NCBI RefSeq assembly: GCF_012844225.1
Contig: NZ_JABAGQ010000007.1
Location: 62,001 to 126,000, forward strand
DNA length: 64,000 nucleotides
Reading direction: 5' to 3'
DNA from: Rhodococcus sp. 105337
GTDB taxonomy: Bacteria > Actinomycetota > Actinomycetes > Mycobacteriales > Mycobacteriaceae
In this document: positions 10,379 to 19,180 of the stretch, piece by piece
How the letters are laid out: every line of letters starts with the position of its first letter
How positions within the stretch are numbered: the stretch's first letter is position 1
Made by a program: the position numbers and the translations under genes
Notes under the pieces: generated by a model
Told to the model about the DNA's origin: nothing
What the model saw: the letters and a program-made list of their open reading frames with translations, nothing else
The model's database searches: none

Positions 10379-11737
10379 TCAGATGATGCGGCGTGCCTTC
10401 ATATCCGGGAAGACCGCGCCGACGCGGACGACGTCTCCGGTGGTGGGTGCGTGCACCATCTGTCCTCCACCGATGTAGATCGCCACGTGTCCCGGACCGC
10501 CTGCCTGCCAGTTTCCGAACAGCAGGTCGCCCGGCTGCGCGAGTTGGAGCGGAATCTCGGTGCCGACGCGCCACTGCGTCTCGGATGTGCGCGGGAGCGT
10601 CATTCCGGTCGCCGCGAACACCGCGTGCGACGTCAGTCCCGAGCAGTCGAACCCGCCGCCCGACGGGCCGTGGATGTTGCCGCCGCCCCAGACGTACGGA
10701 AGGCCGAGGAACTTGAACGCGAGGTCGACGATGCGATTGCCGGTGTCGGTCGAGCCACCGATCCCCAGCCCCAGGAACGGCGAGAGCATGCGCGCGAAGA
10801 CCGGTTCCGACGCGCGGATCTTCGCGACGTAGGGCTTGGTCTGATTTTCGTAGTCGGGATGCCCGGACGGCATACCCCCGGATCGGCGCACGGCGCCGAC
10901 TCCCGCGTTGTAGGCGGCGAGCGTCAGGTCGAGGGTGTCGCCCTGGACGAGTCCGCGCCGCTTCCAGTCGTCGATGAGCTTGTAGTTGTCGCAGAGCAGG
11001 TTGCCCGAGGCCATCACGGGGTCGGCGATGCCGAGAATGTCGGCTCTGCCGTCGCCGTCGACATCTTTGCCGTATTGATCCCAGGTTCCGGGCATGAACT
11101 GCCCGGGCCCCTTGGCGCCCACCGGTGAGACGGGTGCGGTGGACCCGTACCGGAATCCGTTCTCCGCCGAGTAGAGCGCGGCCAGCACCGGTGCGGTGAC
11201 ACCGTCACAGAGCGCACCTGCCTTCTTCAGCCACGGAGCGAATACCGCGATCGCGCCGATCGGGGCGAGCGTCGTGCCGGGGAGGGTCGCCGGCATCGAC
11301 GGGAGGGTGACCCCGCCGCCACCTCCGGGAGCCGCGGATCCCGTGCCCGGACCGGGATTCGGCGCGAGAGGCGGAGGCGGAAGCGGAAGGGACGGTGTCA
11401 CTCCGAACGGCGTCGGCCGAGCGGCAGGCGGTGCCGGTACGAGTGGCGGCGCGGGTTCCAGTGCGGCTGCCGCCTCGGCGGGAAGGTGCGGCTCGATGGC
11501 CTCCGCGACCGACCGCGTTGCGTCTGCGACGGCCTGTTGCGCACTCTCCTGCATCGGCTCGGGCAGCGCGGCCACCAAGTCCTGAGCACCTGTATCCGTT
11601 GCCGGAGCCGCAGCTTCGAAAGACTCGATTACCTGTGTGGCCTGGTCCTTTACTTCCGCTGGTATGTCGGCTCCCTGCACGAGTGCGCTTGCTGCCGTGG
11701 CCACCGCCACGATGACCGCAGACGGGTCGACTGACAT
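10379..11737 (-). CDS. Secreted peptidoglycan hydrolase: transglycosylase plus NlpC/P60
   Basis: 452 residues from ATG 11737, which has a GGGGG site; another ATG lies 5 codons upstream. A hydrophobic signal-like N-terminus is followed by an Ala/Pro-rich linker (about 90-155). The soluble lytic transglycosylase-like domain (about 165-320) has catalytic Glu192 in LYSAENGFRYGS and contains DVDGDGRADI, which resembles a calcium loop. The C-terminal NlpC/P60 domain (about 330-450) has Cys365 in FDCSGL, His417 in GHVAIY and His429 in VHAP. The predicted protein cuts both glycan strands and stem peptides outside the membrane. Such pairs also occur in conjugation and phage systems, but no such genes are adjacent. 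Confidence 0.87.
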   Translation of the reverse strand: MSVDPSAVIVAVATAASALVQGADIPAEVKDQATQVIESFEAAAPATDTGAQDLVAALPEPMQESAQQAVADATRSVAEAIEPHLPAEAAAALEPAPPLVPAPPAARPTPFGVTPSLPLPPPPLAPNPGPGTGSAAPGGGGGVTLPSMPATLPGTTLAPIGAIAVFAPWLKKAGALCDGVTAPVLAALYSAENGFRYGSTAPVSPVGAKGPGQFMPGTWDQYGKDVDGDGRADILGIADPVMASGNLLCDNYKLIDDWKRRGLVQGDTLDLTLAAYNAGVGAVRRSGGMPSGHPDYENQTKPYVAKIRASEPVFARMLSPFLGLGIGGSTDTGNRIVDLAFKFLGLPYVWGGGNIHGPSGGGFDCSGLTSHAVFAATGMTLPRTSETQWRVGTEIPLQLAQPGDLLFGNWQAGGPGHVAIYIGGGQMVHAPTTGDVVRVGAVFPDMKARRII

Positions 11738-11887
11738 CCACAACCCCCACATCCCGATGACCGAACACCCTCACCGTACTTGTGACGCCCGTCACCGGTA
11801 CGAATACTGCTACTTCATATCACATATATTCGAGAACAGGTTCCAGTTTTGGGGCTGGTGAGATCACTGGGACGGGAGGGCTGAGAG

Positions 11888-13798
11888 TTACTCGTCCACG
11901 GAGGCGAAAAAGTCGGCCGCGTCGGCTCCCGTGAGGGCCTCGACGAGGTCCACCGCGTCCACCGGATCGTCGCCGAGCATCTCGAGCAGCACCTCGCGTT
12001 GCTCTTCCGTGACGACCTCGGCGCCGCCCGGCATCACGTGCAGCTCACCGGCAGGCAGGACCCGCGCGCACAGCAGCGTCCCGGCCGGGAGTTCGCCCGT
12101 GATCGTCGGCACGTGGACCTCGGTTACGGTGTCGCTCCGGACATCTCGCAAGGCCATTCCCTCGCCTGGACGGACGTCGAGCACCTCGAACACCGACCGC
12201 GCGACACCGGTCCATCGCCGCGCCAGCTCCGCCTCGTCCTCGGGAAGAAGCACACCCCGGCGCTCGACGAAGTCCGCGAAAGCTCCCGCCTCGTGGAGGA
12301 GTACGTCGTCGACCAACGGGTCGTGGACGGCATCGGCGACCGCGTCGTCGTCTCCGTATCCGGCGCGCGCCTCCGCCAGCGCGACCCGTTCGTCGGCCCA
12401 CGACGGGTCGAGCGCGTGCATGGTCGCCTTGACGTACAGCCATTCCGCCCGCTCCGAGAGCGGATGATCCGCCTTGCCGAGATGGCACACCTTGTACTTC
12501 CGGCCCGACCCGCACCAGCACCGGTCGTTGCGCCCCAGGCCTGGTCGCTCGACAGGCTGAAAGTGCTGGAGCACGTCGTAGAGCGGATGCTCGTCCCCGC
12601 CCGGAATCCGGGAGAGCAGCGACAGGCCGCGTACCGCGTCCCCCCGATCCGACGCATAGCGAGCCAGATCGAACAACGCGAGGTCGAACTCGCCACCCTC
12701 GTCGGCGGACTTCTCGTACAGTCGCTCGGCGTCCGTGATCCGGCCGTCGGCCTCGGCCGCACGCGCGGCGAACCAGTACGCGGCAGCGGCCGATCGGCGG
12801 GGCGCATGATCGAGCAGCCACAACGCGGCTTGTTCGATGGACGCGGGAGCGAACTCCTCGCCGATCAACTCGTCCAGTACGGTCTCGGCGATCTCGGGGT
12901 CTGCCAGGACCGCGAACAAACCGGATTTGCCCTCTGCGAAACGTTCTTCGAGATCGGCATCGTCACCGGAGTCGATCGCGTCGACGAGCGATGCGAACAG
13001 AGCGACACCCGGGACCGCGTCGACGGGGATACCGAGCTGGTCGGCGTACTCGTCGAACATCGTCCTGCTGATGTACCCCTCGAAATCGAACCCTTCGGGA
13101 GCAACGAGGTCACCCGACCGCTCCAGACCGGCCGCTTCGATCGCCTCGGTCAACGGCGGGGCCGGTTCGGTGAACGCCGACGGGGTGTCGGCCAGCACCT
13201 GGAGAAGCTCGTCGTCGAGACTCGCGGCGGCGCCGTCGGCGCTCCGGCGTCCGAGGACGGCGAGCAGAGCGGGCACGGGAGTGGGATCGGCGACAACCGG
13301 CACCAGCGAGAGCCTGCCACCACCGGCGGTGAGCGCCACGAGATCACCCGGGGACCGGCCCGCGAACGTCCCGCGCGGAAACAGCAGGACTTCCGGCGGC
13401 AGCGGATCGTCGTAGGTCACGCCGCGCTCGGCGAGGCGGTCGCGTTGCTCGTCCACCGCGACGAGTTCGAAGTCGTCGTCCTCGGAGACGAGCAGCAGCA
13501 ACGGTTCGACGTCGTCGACAGCGATGAGGTCACGGGTGATCTCGTCGGCCGAGAGCCGATGAGTGAAGACACGTCCTTCGAACAACGCATCGAGAGCCGC
13601 GAACCGGCCGTCGGGCAGAGACAGGACGAGGGGATGCGGGGGTAGCTCCTCGAGGTCCTGAACCAGGGCGTCGGCCTGGCCCAGACCCGCATCCTCGAGG
13701 TGCTCGGCCAGCTCTTCGGTAGCGAGGGGACCGTTCATCCTCAGTACCTCGAGAGCGGCGTGCATCAGGGCGTCTTCGGGGGCTGCACTGTCCGTCAC
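11888..13798 (-). CDS. SEC-C motif protein of unknown function
   Basis: 636 residues. A typical SEC-C zinc motif, GRNDRCWCGSGRKYKVCH, sits near 420-440; that motif is known from the SecA C-terminus and from many uncharacterised proteins. Upstream the protein is acidic and Ala/Leu-rich with helical repeats (AAAYWFAARAAEADGRITDA, residues about 335-355) like TPR units. Downstream lies about 190 residues with no recognised fold. The N-terminal 80 residues (MNGPLATEELAEHLEDAG) look like a winged-helix or HARE-HTH-type segment; that is tentative. It stands alone between two unrelated genes. Coding is convincing; no function is assigned. Confidence 0.75.
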   Translation of the reverse strand: MTDSAAPEDALMHAALEVLRMNGPLATEELAEHLEDAGLGQADALVQDLEELPPHPLVLSLPDGRFAALDALFEGRVFTHRLSADEITRDLIAVDDVEPLLLLVSEDDDFELVAVDEQRDRLAERGVTYDDPLPPEVLLFPRGTFAGRSPGDLVALTAGGGRLSLVPVVADPTPVPALLAVLGRRSADGAAASLDDELLQVLADTPSAFTEPAPPLTEAIEAAGLERSGDLVAPEGFDFEGYISRTMFDEYADQLGIPVDAVPGVALFASLVDAIDSGDDADLEERFAEGKSGLFAVLADPEIAETVLDELIGEEFAPASIEQAALWLLDHAPRRSAAAAYWFAARAAEADGRITDAERLYEKSADEGGEFDLALFDLARYASDRGDAVRGLSLLSRIPGGDEHPLYDVLQHFQPVERPGLGRNDRCWCGSGRKYKVCHLGKADHPLSERAEWLYVKATMHALDPSWADERVALAEARAGYGDDDAVADAVHDPLVDDVLLHEAGAFADFVERRGVLLPEDEAELARRWTGVARSVFEVLDVRPGEGMALRDVRSDTVTEVHVPTITGELPAGTLLCARVLPAGELHVMPGGAEVVTEEQREVLLEMLGDDPVDAVDLVEALTGADAADFFASVDE

Positions 13799-13852
13799 GT
13801 TCGTGATCGTACGGGGTCGGCCACCTGGTCGGCGCCACGTCGGTATCGACGG

Positions 13853-13880
13853 CGAAAGGCGCCCCGAAGGGCGCCTTTCG
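13853..13880 (-). terminator. Intrinsic terminator downstream of metB
   Basis: Perfect 12-bp stem: CGAAAGGCGCCC (13853-13864), loop CGAA, and its complement at 13869-13880. It lies 27 bases after the metB stop and before the next start on the same strand. Confidence 0.75.
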
Positions 13881-13906
13881 TCGTGGTGATGCCGGGAGAA
13901 GCAGGA

Positions 13907-15058
13907 TCAGCCGAGAGCCTGCTCGACGTCGGCCAGCAGGTCGGCGGCGTCTTCGATACCGACCGAGAGACGGACGAGATCGTCCGGCACCTCGAGCGCG
14001 GAACCGGCGGTCGACGCATGCGTCATCGCACCCGGGTGCTCGATGAGCGATTCCACCCCGCCGAGCGACTCGGCGAGCGTGAAGATCTCGGTGCGCTTGC
14101 AGAAGTCCAGGGCCGCCTGTCGGCCGCCGGCGAGTCGTACGGAGATCATGCCGCCGAAACGGCGCATCTGAGCGGCCGCGTACTCGTGACCCGGATGGTC
14201 GTCGAGACCGGGGTAGAGCACCTTGGTGACGGCCTTGTGACCCGACAGCAGTTCGACGATCTTCTCGGCGTTGTCGCAGTGCCGCTCCATGCGGACGGCA
14301 AGGGTCTTGATGCCCCGCAGGGTCAGGAAGGCGTCGAACGGACCGGGCACCGCGCCCGCACCGTTCTGCAGGAATGCGAACGCGGTGTCGAGTTCCTCGT
14401 CGTTCGTGACCAGGGCGCCGCCGACCACATCGGAGTGACCGCCGATGTACTTGGTTGTCGAGTGGAGCACGACGTCGGCACCGAGCGTGAGCGGCTGCTG
14501 CAGGTACGGCGAGGCGAAGGTGTTGTCCACGACGAGCTTGGCGCCGCCCTCGTGTGCGACGCCGGCGAGAGCCTCGATGTCACCGATGTTGAGCAACGGG
14601 TTGGTCGGGGTCTCGAGCCACACCAGCTTCGTCTCGGGACGGAGTGCGGCCCGGACGCCGTCCGCATCGTTGACGGAGACCGGCGTGTACTCGATGCCCC
14701 ACTGCGTGAACACCTTGTCGATGAGCCGGAACGTGCCACCGTAGGCGTCGTTCGGGATCACGAGGTGGTCGCCGGGGCGCAGCACCGACCGCAGGAGGCA
14801 GTCGGTGGCGGCCATACCCGAGCCGAAAGCCCGCCCGTACGTGCCGCTTTCGAGCGCCGCCAGATTGGCTTCGAGGGGACGGCGGGTGGGGTTACCGGTG
14901 CGCGCGTACTCGAAACCGTTCCGCATCTCGCCGACGCCGTCCTGCGCGAAGGTCGACGACGCGTAGATGGGGACGTTGACGGCACCGGTCTGCGGGTCGG
15001 GTTCGAAGCCCGCATGGATGGCGCGGGTGGCGAAACCGTGCTGATTCTGATCGGTCAT
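13907..15058 (-). CDS. metB: Cystathionine gamma-synthase/lyase (PLP enzyme)
   Basis: 383-residue Cys/Met-metabolism PLP enzyme. Landmarks are YARTGNPTRRPLEANLA, FGSGMAATDCLL, the substrate-loop region NDAYGGTFRL, ETPTNPLL, and the PLP lysine in HSTTKYIGGHSD near 201. Gamma-synthases join O-acyl-homoserine and cysteine, while close relatives run the reverse lyase reaction. Sequence alone does not separate these. It follows cbs by 14 bases, so cbs-metB forms a transsulfuration pair and a lyase role (cystathionine to cysteine) is credible. Position and length match remembered Rv1079. Confidence 0.9.
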   Translation of the reverse strand: MTDQNQHGFATRAIHAGFEPDPQTGAVNVPIYASSTFAQDGVGEMRNGFEYARTGNPTRRPLEANLAALESGTYGRAFGSGMAATDCLLRSVLRPGDHLVIPNDAYGGTFRLIDKVFTQWGIEYTPVSVNDADGVRAALRPETKLVWLETPTNPLLNIGDIEALAGVAHEGGAKLVVDNTFASPYLQQPLTLGADVVLHSTTKYIGGHSDVVGGALVTNDEELDTAFAFLQNGAGAVPGPFDAFLTLRGIKTLAVRMERHCDNAEKIVELLSGHKAVTKVLYPGLDDHPGHEYAAAQMRRFGGMISVRLAGGRQAALDFCKRTEIFTLAESLGGVESLIEHPGAMTHASTAGSALEVPDDLVRLSVGIEDAADLLADVEQALG

Positions 15059-15072
15059 GAAGTATCTGTGTC

Positions 15073-16458
15073 CTATCGGCCTTGGGAGATGAATCCGAGG
15101 AGGTCGTGCCGCGTGATGACGCCGACGGGCTTGCCGTCGTCGATGACCATGAGCGCATCGGTGTCGCCGAACGCCTTCGTCGCGTCGGCAACGGACTCGC
15201 CGACGCCGATGTTGGGCAGCGGCGCACTCATGTGCTTCGCGACCGGGTCGGCGAGGTTCGCACGACCTTCGAAGACGGCGCTGAGCAATTCCCGCTCGCT
15301 GACGGACCCGGCGACCTCACCGGCGGTGACGGGCGGCTCCGCGCCGACGACGGGCATCTGGGACACGCCGTACTCACGGAGGATCTCGATCGCGTCGCGG
15401 ACCGTCTCGGAGGGATGGGTGTGCACGAGATCGGGCAGGTCACCGGACTTGCCCCGCAGCACGTCGCCGACGGTGGAGGCGTCGGGCTTGCCGTCGAGCG
15501 GCGCGCGCAGGAAGCCGTAGCTGGCCATCCACTTGTCGTTGAAGATCTTCGCCAGGTAACCGCGACCGCCGTCGGGCAGCAGCACGACCACCACCGCGTC
15601 GGGGCCTTCCCGCTCGGCGACCTGCAGCGCGGCGACCATGGCCATGCCGCACGAGCCACCGACGAGCAGACCCTCTTCCCGGGCGAGCCGGCGAGTCATC
15701 TCGAACGAGTCCGCGTCGGAGACGGCGATGATCTCGTCGGGGATGGACGCGTCGTACGCGCTGGGCCAGAAGTCTTCGCCCACGCCCTCGACGAGGTAGG
15801 GGCGGCCGGTTCCGCCCGAGTACACCGAGCCCTCGGGGTCGACGCCGACGACCTTGACCTTGCCGTCCGAGACCTCTTTGAGGTAGCGGCCCGCACCGGA
15901 GATGGTGCCACCGGTACCGACGCCCGCGACGAAGTGCGTGATCTTGCCGTCGGTGTCGGCCCAGATCTCGGGGCCGGTGCTCTCGTAGTGGCTTTCCGGG
16001 CCGGCGGGGTTGGAGTACTGGTTGGGCTTCCAGCCTCCCGGCAGTTCGGCGGCGAGCCGGTCGGAGACGTTGTAGTAGCTGTCGGGATGCTCCGGCGGCA
16101 CAGCGGTCGGGCACACGACCACTTCTGCGCCGTACGCGCGGAGCACGTTGCGCTTCTCCTCGCCTACCTTGTCGGGGCACACGAACACGCATTTGTATCC
16201 GCGCTGCTGGGCGACGAGGGCAAGGCCGATGCCGGTGTTACCGGAGGTGGGCTCGACGATGGTGCCGCCCGGCTTCAGTTCGCCCGAGGCTTCGGCAGCG
16301 TCGATCATCTTCACCGCGATGCGGTCCTTGGAGCTACCGCCGGGGTTGAGGTATTCGACTTTCGCTGCCACCAGGCCGGACCCCGGTTTCACCACGGAGT
16401 TGAGTTTGACGAGTGGGGTGTTTCCGATGAGGTCGACGACCGAATCCGCAATGCGCAT
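15073..16458 (-). CDS. cbs: Cystathionine beta-synthase with C-terminal CBS domains
   Basis: 461 residues from ATG 16458 (MRIADSVVDLIGNTPLVKL). The longer open frame upstream crosses a terminator hairpin and is not coding. The PLP lysine is K44 in NPGGSSKDRIA, the phosphate loop is TSGNTGIGLA, and GGTISGAGRYLKE follows. The last 120 residues form a CBS-domain pair (HPSETVRDAIEILREYGVSQ, then MVIDDGKPVGVITRHDLLGF). The enzyme condenses serine and homocysteine to cystathionine. CBS domains suggest nucleotide control. It is translated just ahead of metB as a two-gene operon. Confidence 0.93.
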   Translation of the reverse strand: MRIADSVVDLIGNTPLVKLNSVVKPGSGLVAAKVEYLNPGGSSKDRIAVKMIDAAEASGELKPGGTIVEPTSGNTGIGLALVAQQRGYKCVFVCPDKVGEEKRNVLRAYGAEVVVCPTAVPPEHPDSYYNVSDRLAAELPGGWKPNQYSNPAGPESHYESTGPEIWADTDGKITHFVAGVGTGGTISGAGRYLKEVSDGKVKVVGVDPEGSVYSGGTGRPYLVEGVGEDFWPSAYDASIPDEIIAVSDADSFEMTRRLAREEGLLVGGSCGMAMVAALQVAEREGPDAVVVVLLPDGGRGYLAKIFNDKWMASYGFLRAPLDGKPDASTVGDVLRGKSGDLPDLVHTHPSETVRDAIEILREYGVSQMPVVGAEPPVTAGEVAGSVSERELLSAVFEGRANLADPVAKHMSAPLPNIGVGESVADATKAFGDTDALMVIDDGKPVGVITRHDLLGFISQGR

Positions 16459-16517
16459 GTCCCCATGATCCCACGACCGCCTCCGGCGCTGCGGGGACGG
16501 TCGCGGGGATGCTCGAT

Positions 16518-16560
16518 ACGAACGAAGGCCCCGGGCGCATCGCCCGGGGCCTTCGTTCGT
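16518..16560 (-). terminator. Strong intrinsic terminator downstream of the Bax-inhibitor gene
   Basis: Perfect 20-bp stem at 16518-16537 and 16541-16560 with a 3-base loop, the longest uninterrupted hairpin I found here. It lies 8 bases beyond the stop at 16569 and upstream of cbs. Confidence 0.85.
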
Positions 16561-16568
16561 GGTTGTTG

Positions 16569-17420
16569 CTAGTCGTTCTGGAAGTAGCTCAGCAGACGCA
16601 GGATCTCGACGTAGAGCCACACCAGGGTCACGGTGAGGCCGAGGGCGACGCCCCACGCGGCCTTCTCCGGAGCCTGAGCGCGGATCAGCTGATCGGCGGA
16701 GTCGAAGTCCAGCAGGAAGCTGAACGCCGCGATGCCGATGCACACGAGGCTGAAGATGATGGCCAGCGGGCCACCGTCACGCAGCCCGAGGCCGCCGTCG
16801 ATGAAGAAGCCCGCGATGATGTTGCCCAGCGCGAGGATCAGGACACCGACGAGAGCGCCGACGATCATCCTGGTCAGACGCGGCGTGACCCGGATCGCGC
16901 CCGTGCGGTACACGACGAGCATGCCGAAGAAGACACCGAACGTGCCGAGGACGGCCTGAGCGATGAGTGTCGAGCCACCGGCGCCACCGAACGTGATGTC
17001 GGTGAACATGAACGACAGCGCGCCGAGGAAGAAGCCCTCCGCCACGGCGTACGCGAGCACGATCGCCGGATTGTCCATCTTGCGGCCGAAGGTGGCTACG
17101 AGCACCAGGACGAGACCGAGGAGACCGCCGCCGATGACGAACGGTGCGGCCAGGCCGGTGTTCATGGTGACGAGGACGTAGGAGATCAGCGCAGAGACGG
17201 TGAGCACGCCGAGCGTGATACCGGTCTTCGTGACGACGTCGTCGATGGTCATCGACCGCTCGGTCGTGGGCCGCGCCCACGGGTCCGTAGGAGAATACTG
17301 CGGCTGGCCGAATTGCTGGGTGACCTGCGCGGCGCCTGCCGACGCAGAGCCGAAACTGGCGTATCCGCCGCCCTCTTGCTTGGGCAGGTTACGGAACACC
17401 GGGTTACTGGTGGTGCGCAC
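16569..17420 (-). CDS. Bax inhibitor-1 / YccA-type membrane protein
   Basis: 283 residues from GTG 17420 (VRTTSNPVFRNLPKQEGGGY), which is preceded by AAGGGAAG at good spacing; an upstream ATG lacks this. After a Gly/Gln-rich soluble N-terminus of about 70 residues come seven hydrophobic helices, with YAVAEGFFLGALSFMFTD in the middle and DFDSADQLIRAQAPEKAAWG near the end. This is the actinobacterial Bax inhibitor-1-like family of integral membrane proteins, whose better-known relatives are pH-sensitive calcium leak channels. A bacterial role is not settled. Monocistronic, with a strong terminator. Confidence 0.88.
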   Translation of the reverse strand: MRTTSNPVFRNLPKQEGGGYASFGSASAGAAQVTQQFGQPQYSPTDPWARPTTERSMTIDDVVTKTGITLGVLTVSALISYVLVTMNTGLAAPFVIGGGLLGLVLVLVATFGRKMDNPAIVLAYAVAEGFFLGALSFMFTDITFGGAGGSTLIAQAVLGTFGVFFGMLVVYRTGAIRVTPRLTRMIVGALVGVLILALGNIIAGFFIDGGLGLRDGGPLAIIFSLVCIGIAAFSFLLDFDSADQLIRAQAPEKAAWGVALGLTVTLVWLYVEILRLLSYFQND

Positions 17421-17538
17421 CGTGCACTTCCCTTCTGGTGGTCGCTTCTGTCCGCTCAACGCGTAAGCCGGGGCAGAAGTTCCCTCCCTCCGACCGCTGT
17501 GACGGTCGCCGCAGAGCAGACCCCGGACGAATCGGACT

Positions 17539-18666
17539 CTACCGGGTGCGCACCGATCGAGTCACGGTGAACTTGGGGTTGCGGCCCTCGACACTCGTGG
17601 CGCCGACCACCCGTTTCAGGATGGGGCGGTAGCGCAGGTGCGAGTTGTACACCGTCCACATCTCTCCTCCCGGACGCAGGATGCGACCCGCCGCGGCGAA
17701 CATCTTCTCCGCGGCGCCGGTGTGGACGGCCGCACCGATGTGGAAGGGCGGGTTGCACACCACGAGGTCGACGGAGGCGTCGGGCAGCGAGCCTGCGACG
17801 TCGTCGCGCAGCGCATCGACGCGGTCGGCGACGCCGTTCGCGGATGCGGTCGCCGCGGCCGAGTCCACCGCGGCGGCCGACTGATCGGTGGCGATCACCC
17901 GCATGTCCGGGTGCTGCCGCGCGAGCACGGTCGCCAGGATGCCGGTGCCGCATCCGAGGTCCACGGCGACGGATGCGTCCGGTGCCGTTCGCGGCAGGAA
18001 GTCGAGGAGGAAGCGGGTGCCGATATCCAGTCGCGGGCCGGCGAACGCGGCGCCGTGCGCGACGACGACCAGGGCGAGTTCGGGGAGGGTTTCCCGTACC
18101 GGATAGGTGCTCGGGCCCGGGATCGGCCCGCGCGCGGTGACCACGCGCGACTTCTGCCTCCCCCGTGACGCCCGGACCTCGGCGAAAGATCGTGCGAGCA
18201 CGTCGTTCATGGCGACGGTGATGTGCTTGTCCCGGCCACCGGCGAAGACGACGACTTCCGGGTCGGCGTGCCGGGCGATCGCTTCGGCTGTCTCGGTGAG
18301 CGCGCCGAGCGAACGCGGCAGGCGCAGGAGCACGACGCGGGCGCCGCGGAGGAGTTGTTCGTCCAGACCGTGTGACGCGTACCGGTCTGCGAGGTTCTCA
18401 CGGGAAGCGTTGGCGGCCAGGGCGCGCTCGGCCACGATCGAATCCTGATGGACGTGCAGGCCGGATATCTCGTAGCGGACCGCCGCGCCGAGGGTCAGGG
18501 CACCGTACTGGTCGTCGATCACGACGACGGTGCCGTCGGGAGCCGCCTCGAGGGCCGGGCCGGCTTCGTCGAGGATCAGCCGGTCCGCGGCATCGACAGC
18601 GAACAGATTGGGCGCTTCCACATCCGGGAAGCGCCGCAACCTGTCGAACAGCGGGTCTGTCAGCAC
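17539..18666 (-). CDS. RsmC/RlmG-type rRNA guanine-N2 methyltransferase
   Basis: 375 residues from GTG 18666. The longer frame upstream is the shadow of the lipoprotein gene. It has the two-domain RsmC layout: a degenerate N-terminal methyltransferase-like half, then a catalytic half with SAM motif VDLGCGTGILA and NPPF in VVCNPPFHIG near 302, the signature of N-directed RNA methylation. The family methylates the exocyclic amine of a guanine in 16S (G1207) or 23S rRNA; which one cannot be told here. Its start lies inside the end of the lipoprotein gene (7-base overlap), implying coupled translation. Confidence 0.85.
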   Translation of the reverse strand: MLTDPLFDRLRRFPDVEAPNLFAVDAADRLILDEAGPALEAAPDGTVVVIDDQYGALTLGAAVRYEISGLHVHQDSIVAERALAANASRENLADRYASHGLDEQLLRGARVVLLRLPRSLGALTETAEAIARHADPEVVVFAGGRDKHITVAMNDVLARSFAEVRASRGRQKSRVVTARGPIPGPSTYPVRETLPELALVVVAHGAAFAGPRLDIGTRFLLDFLPRTAPDASVAVDLGCGTGILATVLARQHPDMRVIATDQSAAAVDSAAATASANGVADRVDALRDDVAGSLPDASVDLVVCNPPFHIGAAVHTGAAEKMFAAAGRILRPGGEMWTVYNSHLRYRPILKRVVGATSVEGRNPKFTVTRSVRTR

Positions 18667-19019
18667 TCGCCCTTGCCGGCGTTCTCGATGGCGCGGAGCG
18701 TGTCTGCCTGCTGCTCTACGTCGAGCTCCTGCCACTGCGGGAGCTGCTGCTGCGCATCCGCGACGGCCTGCGCTGCCTGGGCACGATCCTGTCCCCATTC
18801 CTCGAGCTCGTCGAGGTACGGAACGAGAGCGTCGCAGTTCTCGTCGTAGCTGTTGCCGAGCTGCACACCTGCACCACCCTGCGCCGACGAGGCGCTCGTG
18901 GTGGTTGTGGTGGTCGTGGTGGTGGTCTCGTCGGCCGATGCGGTTCCGTCCGAGGATCCGCACGCCGACGCGAGCAGGACCACGCCTGCGCCGAACAGCG
19001 CCGCGACAGTCTTCTTCAT
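18660..19019 (-). CDS. Small lipoprotein with poly-threonine linker
   Basis: 119 residues from ATG 19019 (MKKTVAALFGAGVVLLASAC). This is a textbook lipoprotein signal with lipobox LASAC and Cys20. The mature part begins with a flexible spacer containing an uninterrupted run of ten threonines, then a helical domain with two cysteines (NCDALVPYLDELEEWGQDRA, and GKGEC at the end). It is probably membrane-anchored outside the cell. Function is unknown. An alternative upstream start at 19067 would spoil the signal peptide. It overlaps the methyltransferase start by seven bases, an odd pairing of an exported and a cytosolic product. Confidence 0.78.
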   Translation of the reverse strand: MKKTVAALFGAGVVLLASACGSSDGTASADETTTTTTTTTTSASSAQGGAGVQLGNSYDENCDALVPYLDELEEWGQDRAQAAQAVADAQQQLPQWQELDVEQQADTLRAIENAGKGEC

Positions 19020-19180
19020 TGATGTCCCACTTCTGATAGCAGTGTTGTTGGACCGGTCCGTTGGCATCGTTGCCAGGGTCCGGTCGGATCACGGTAAACG
19101 AGGGCGTGCGAACGATCCGCGTCGGGAGTGCACATTTCGGGACTACGCTGAAGAAACGGCCCCGCGAGGTGATCGAAACG

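Noticed and set aside
10379-11737. Conjugation or phage origin for the transglycosylase-NlpC/P60 protein
   Set aside because: The domain pair is also used by VirB1-like conjugation proteins, but no type IV secretion, relaxase or phage gene is nearby, so it is read as a host wall hydrolase.
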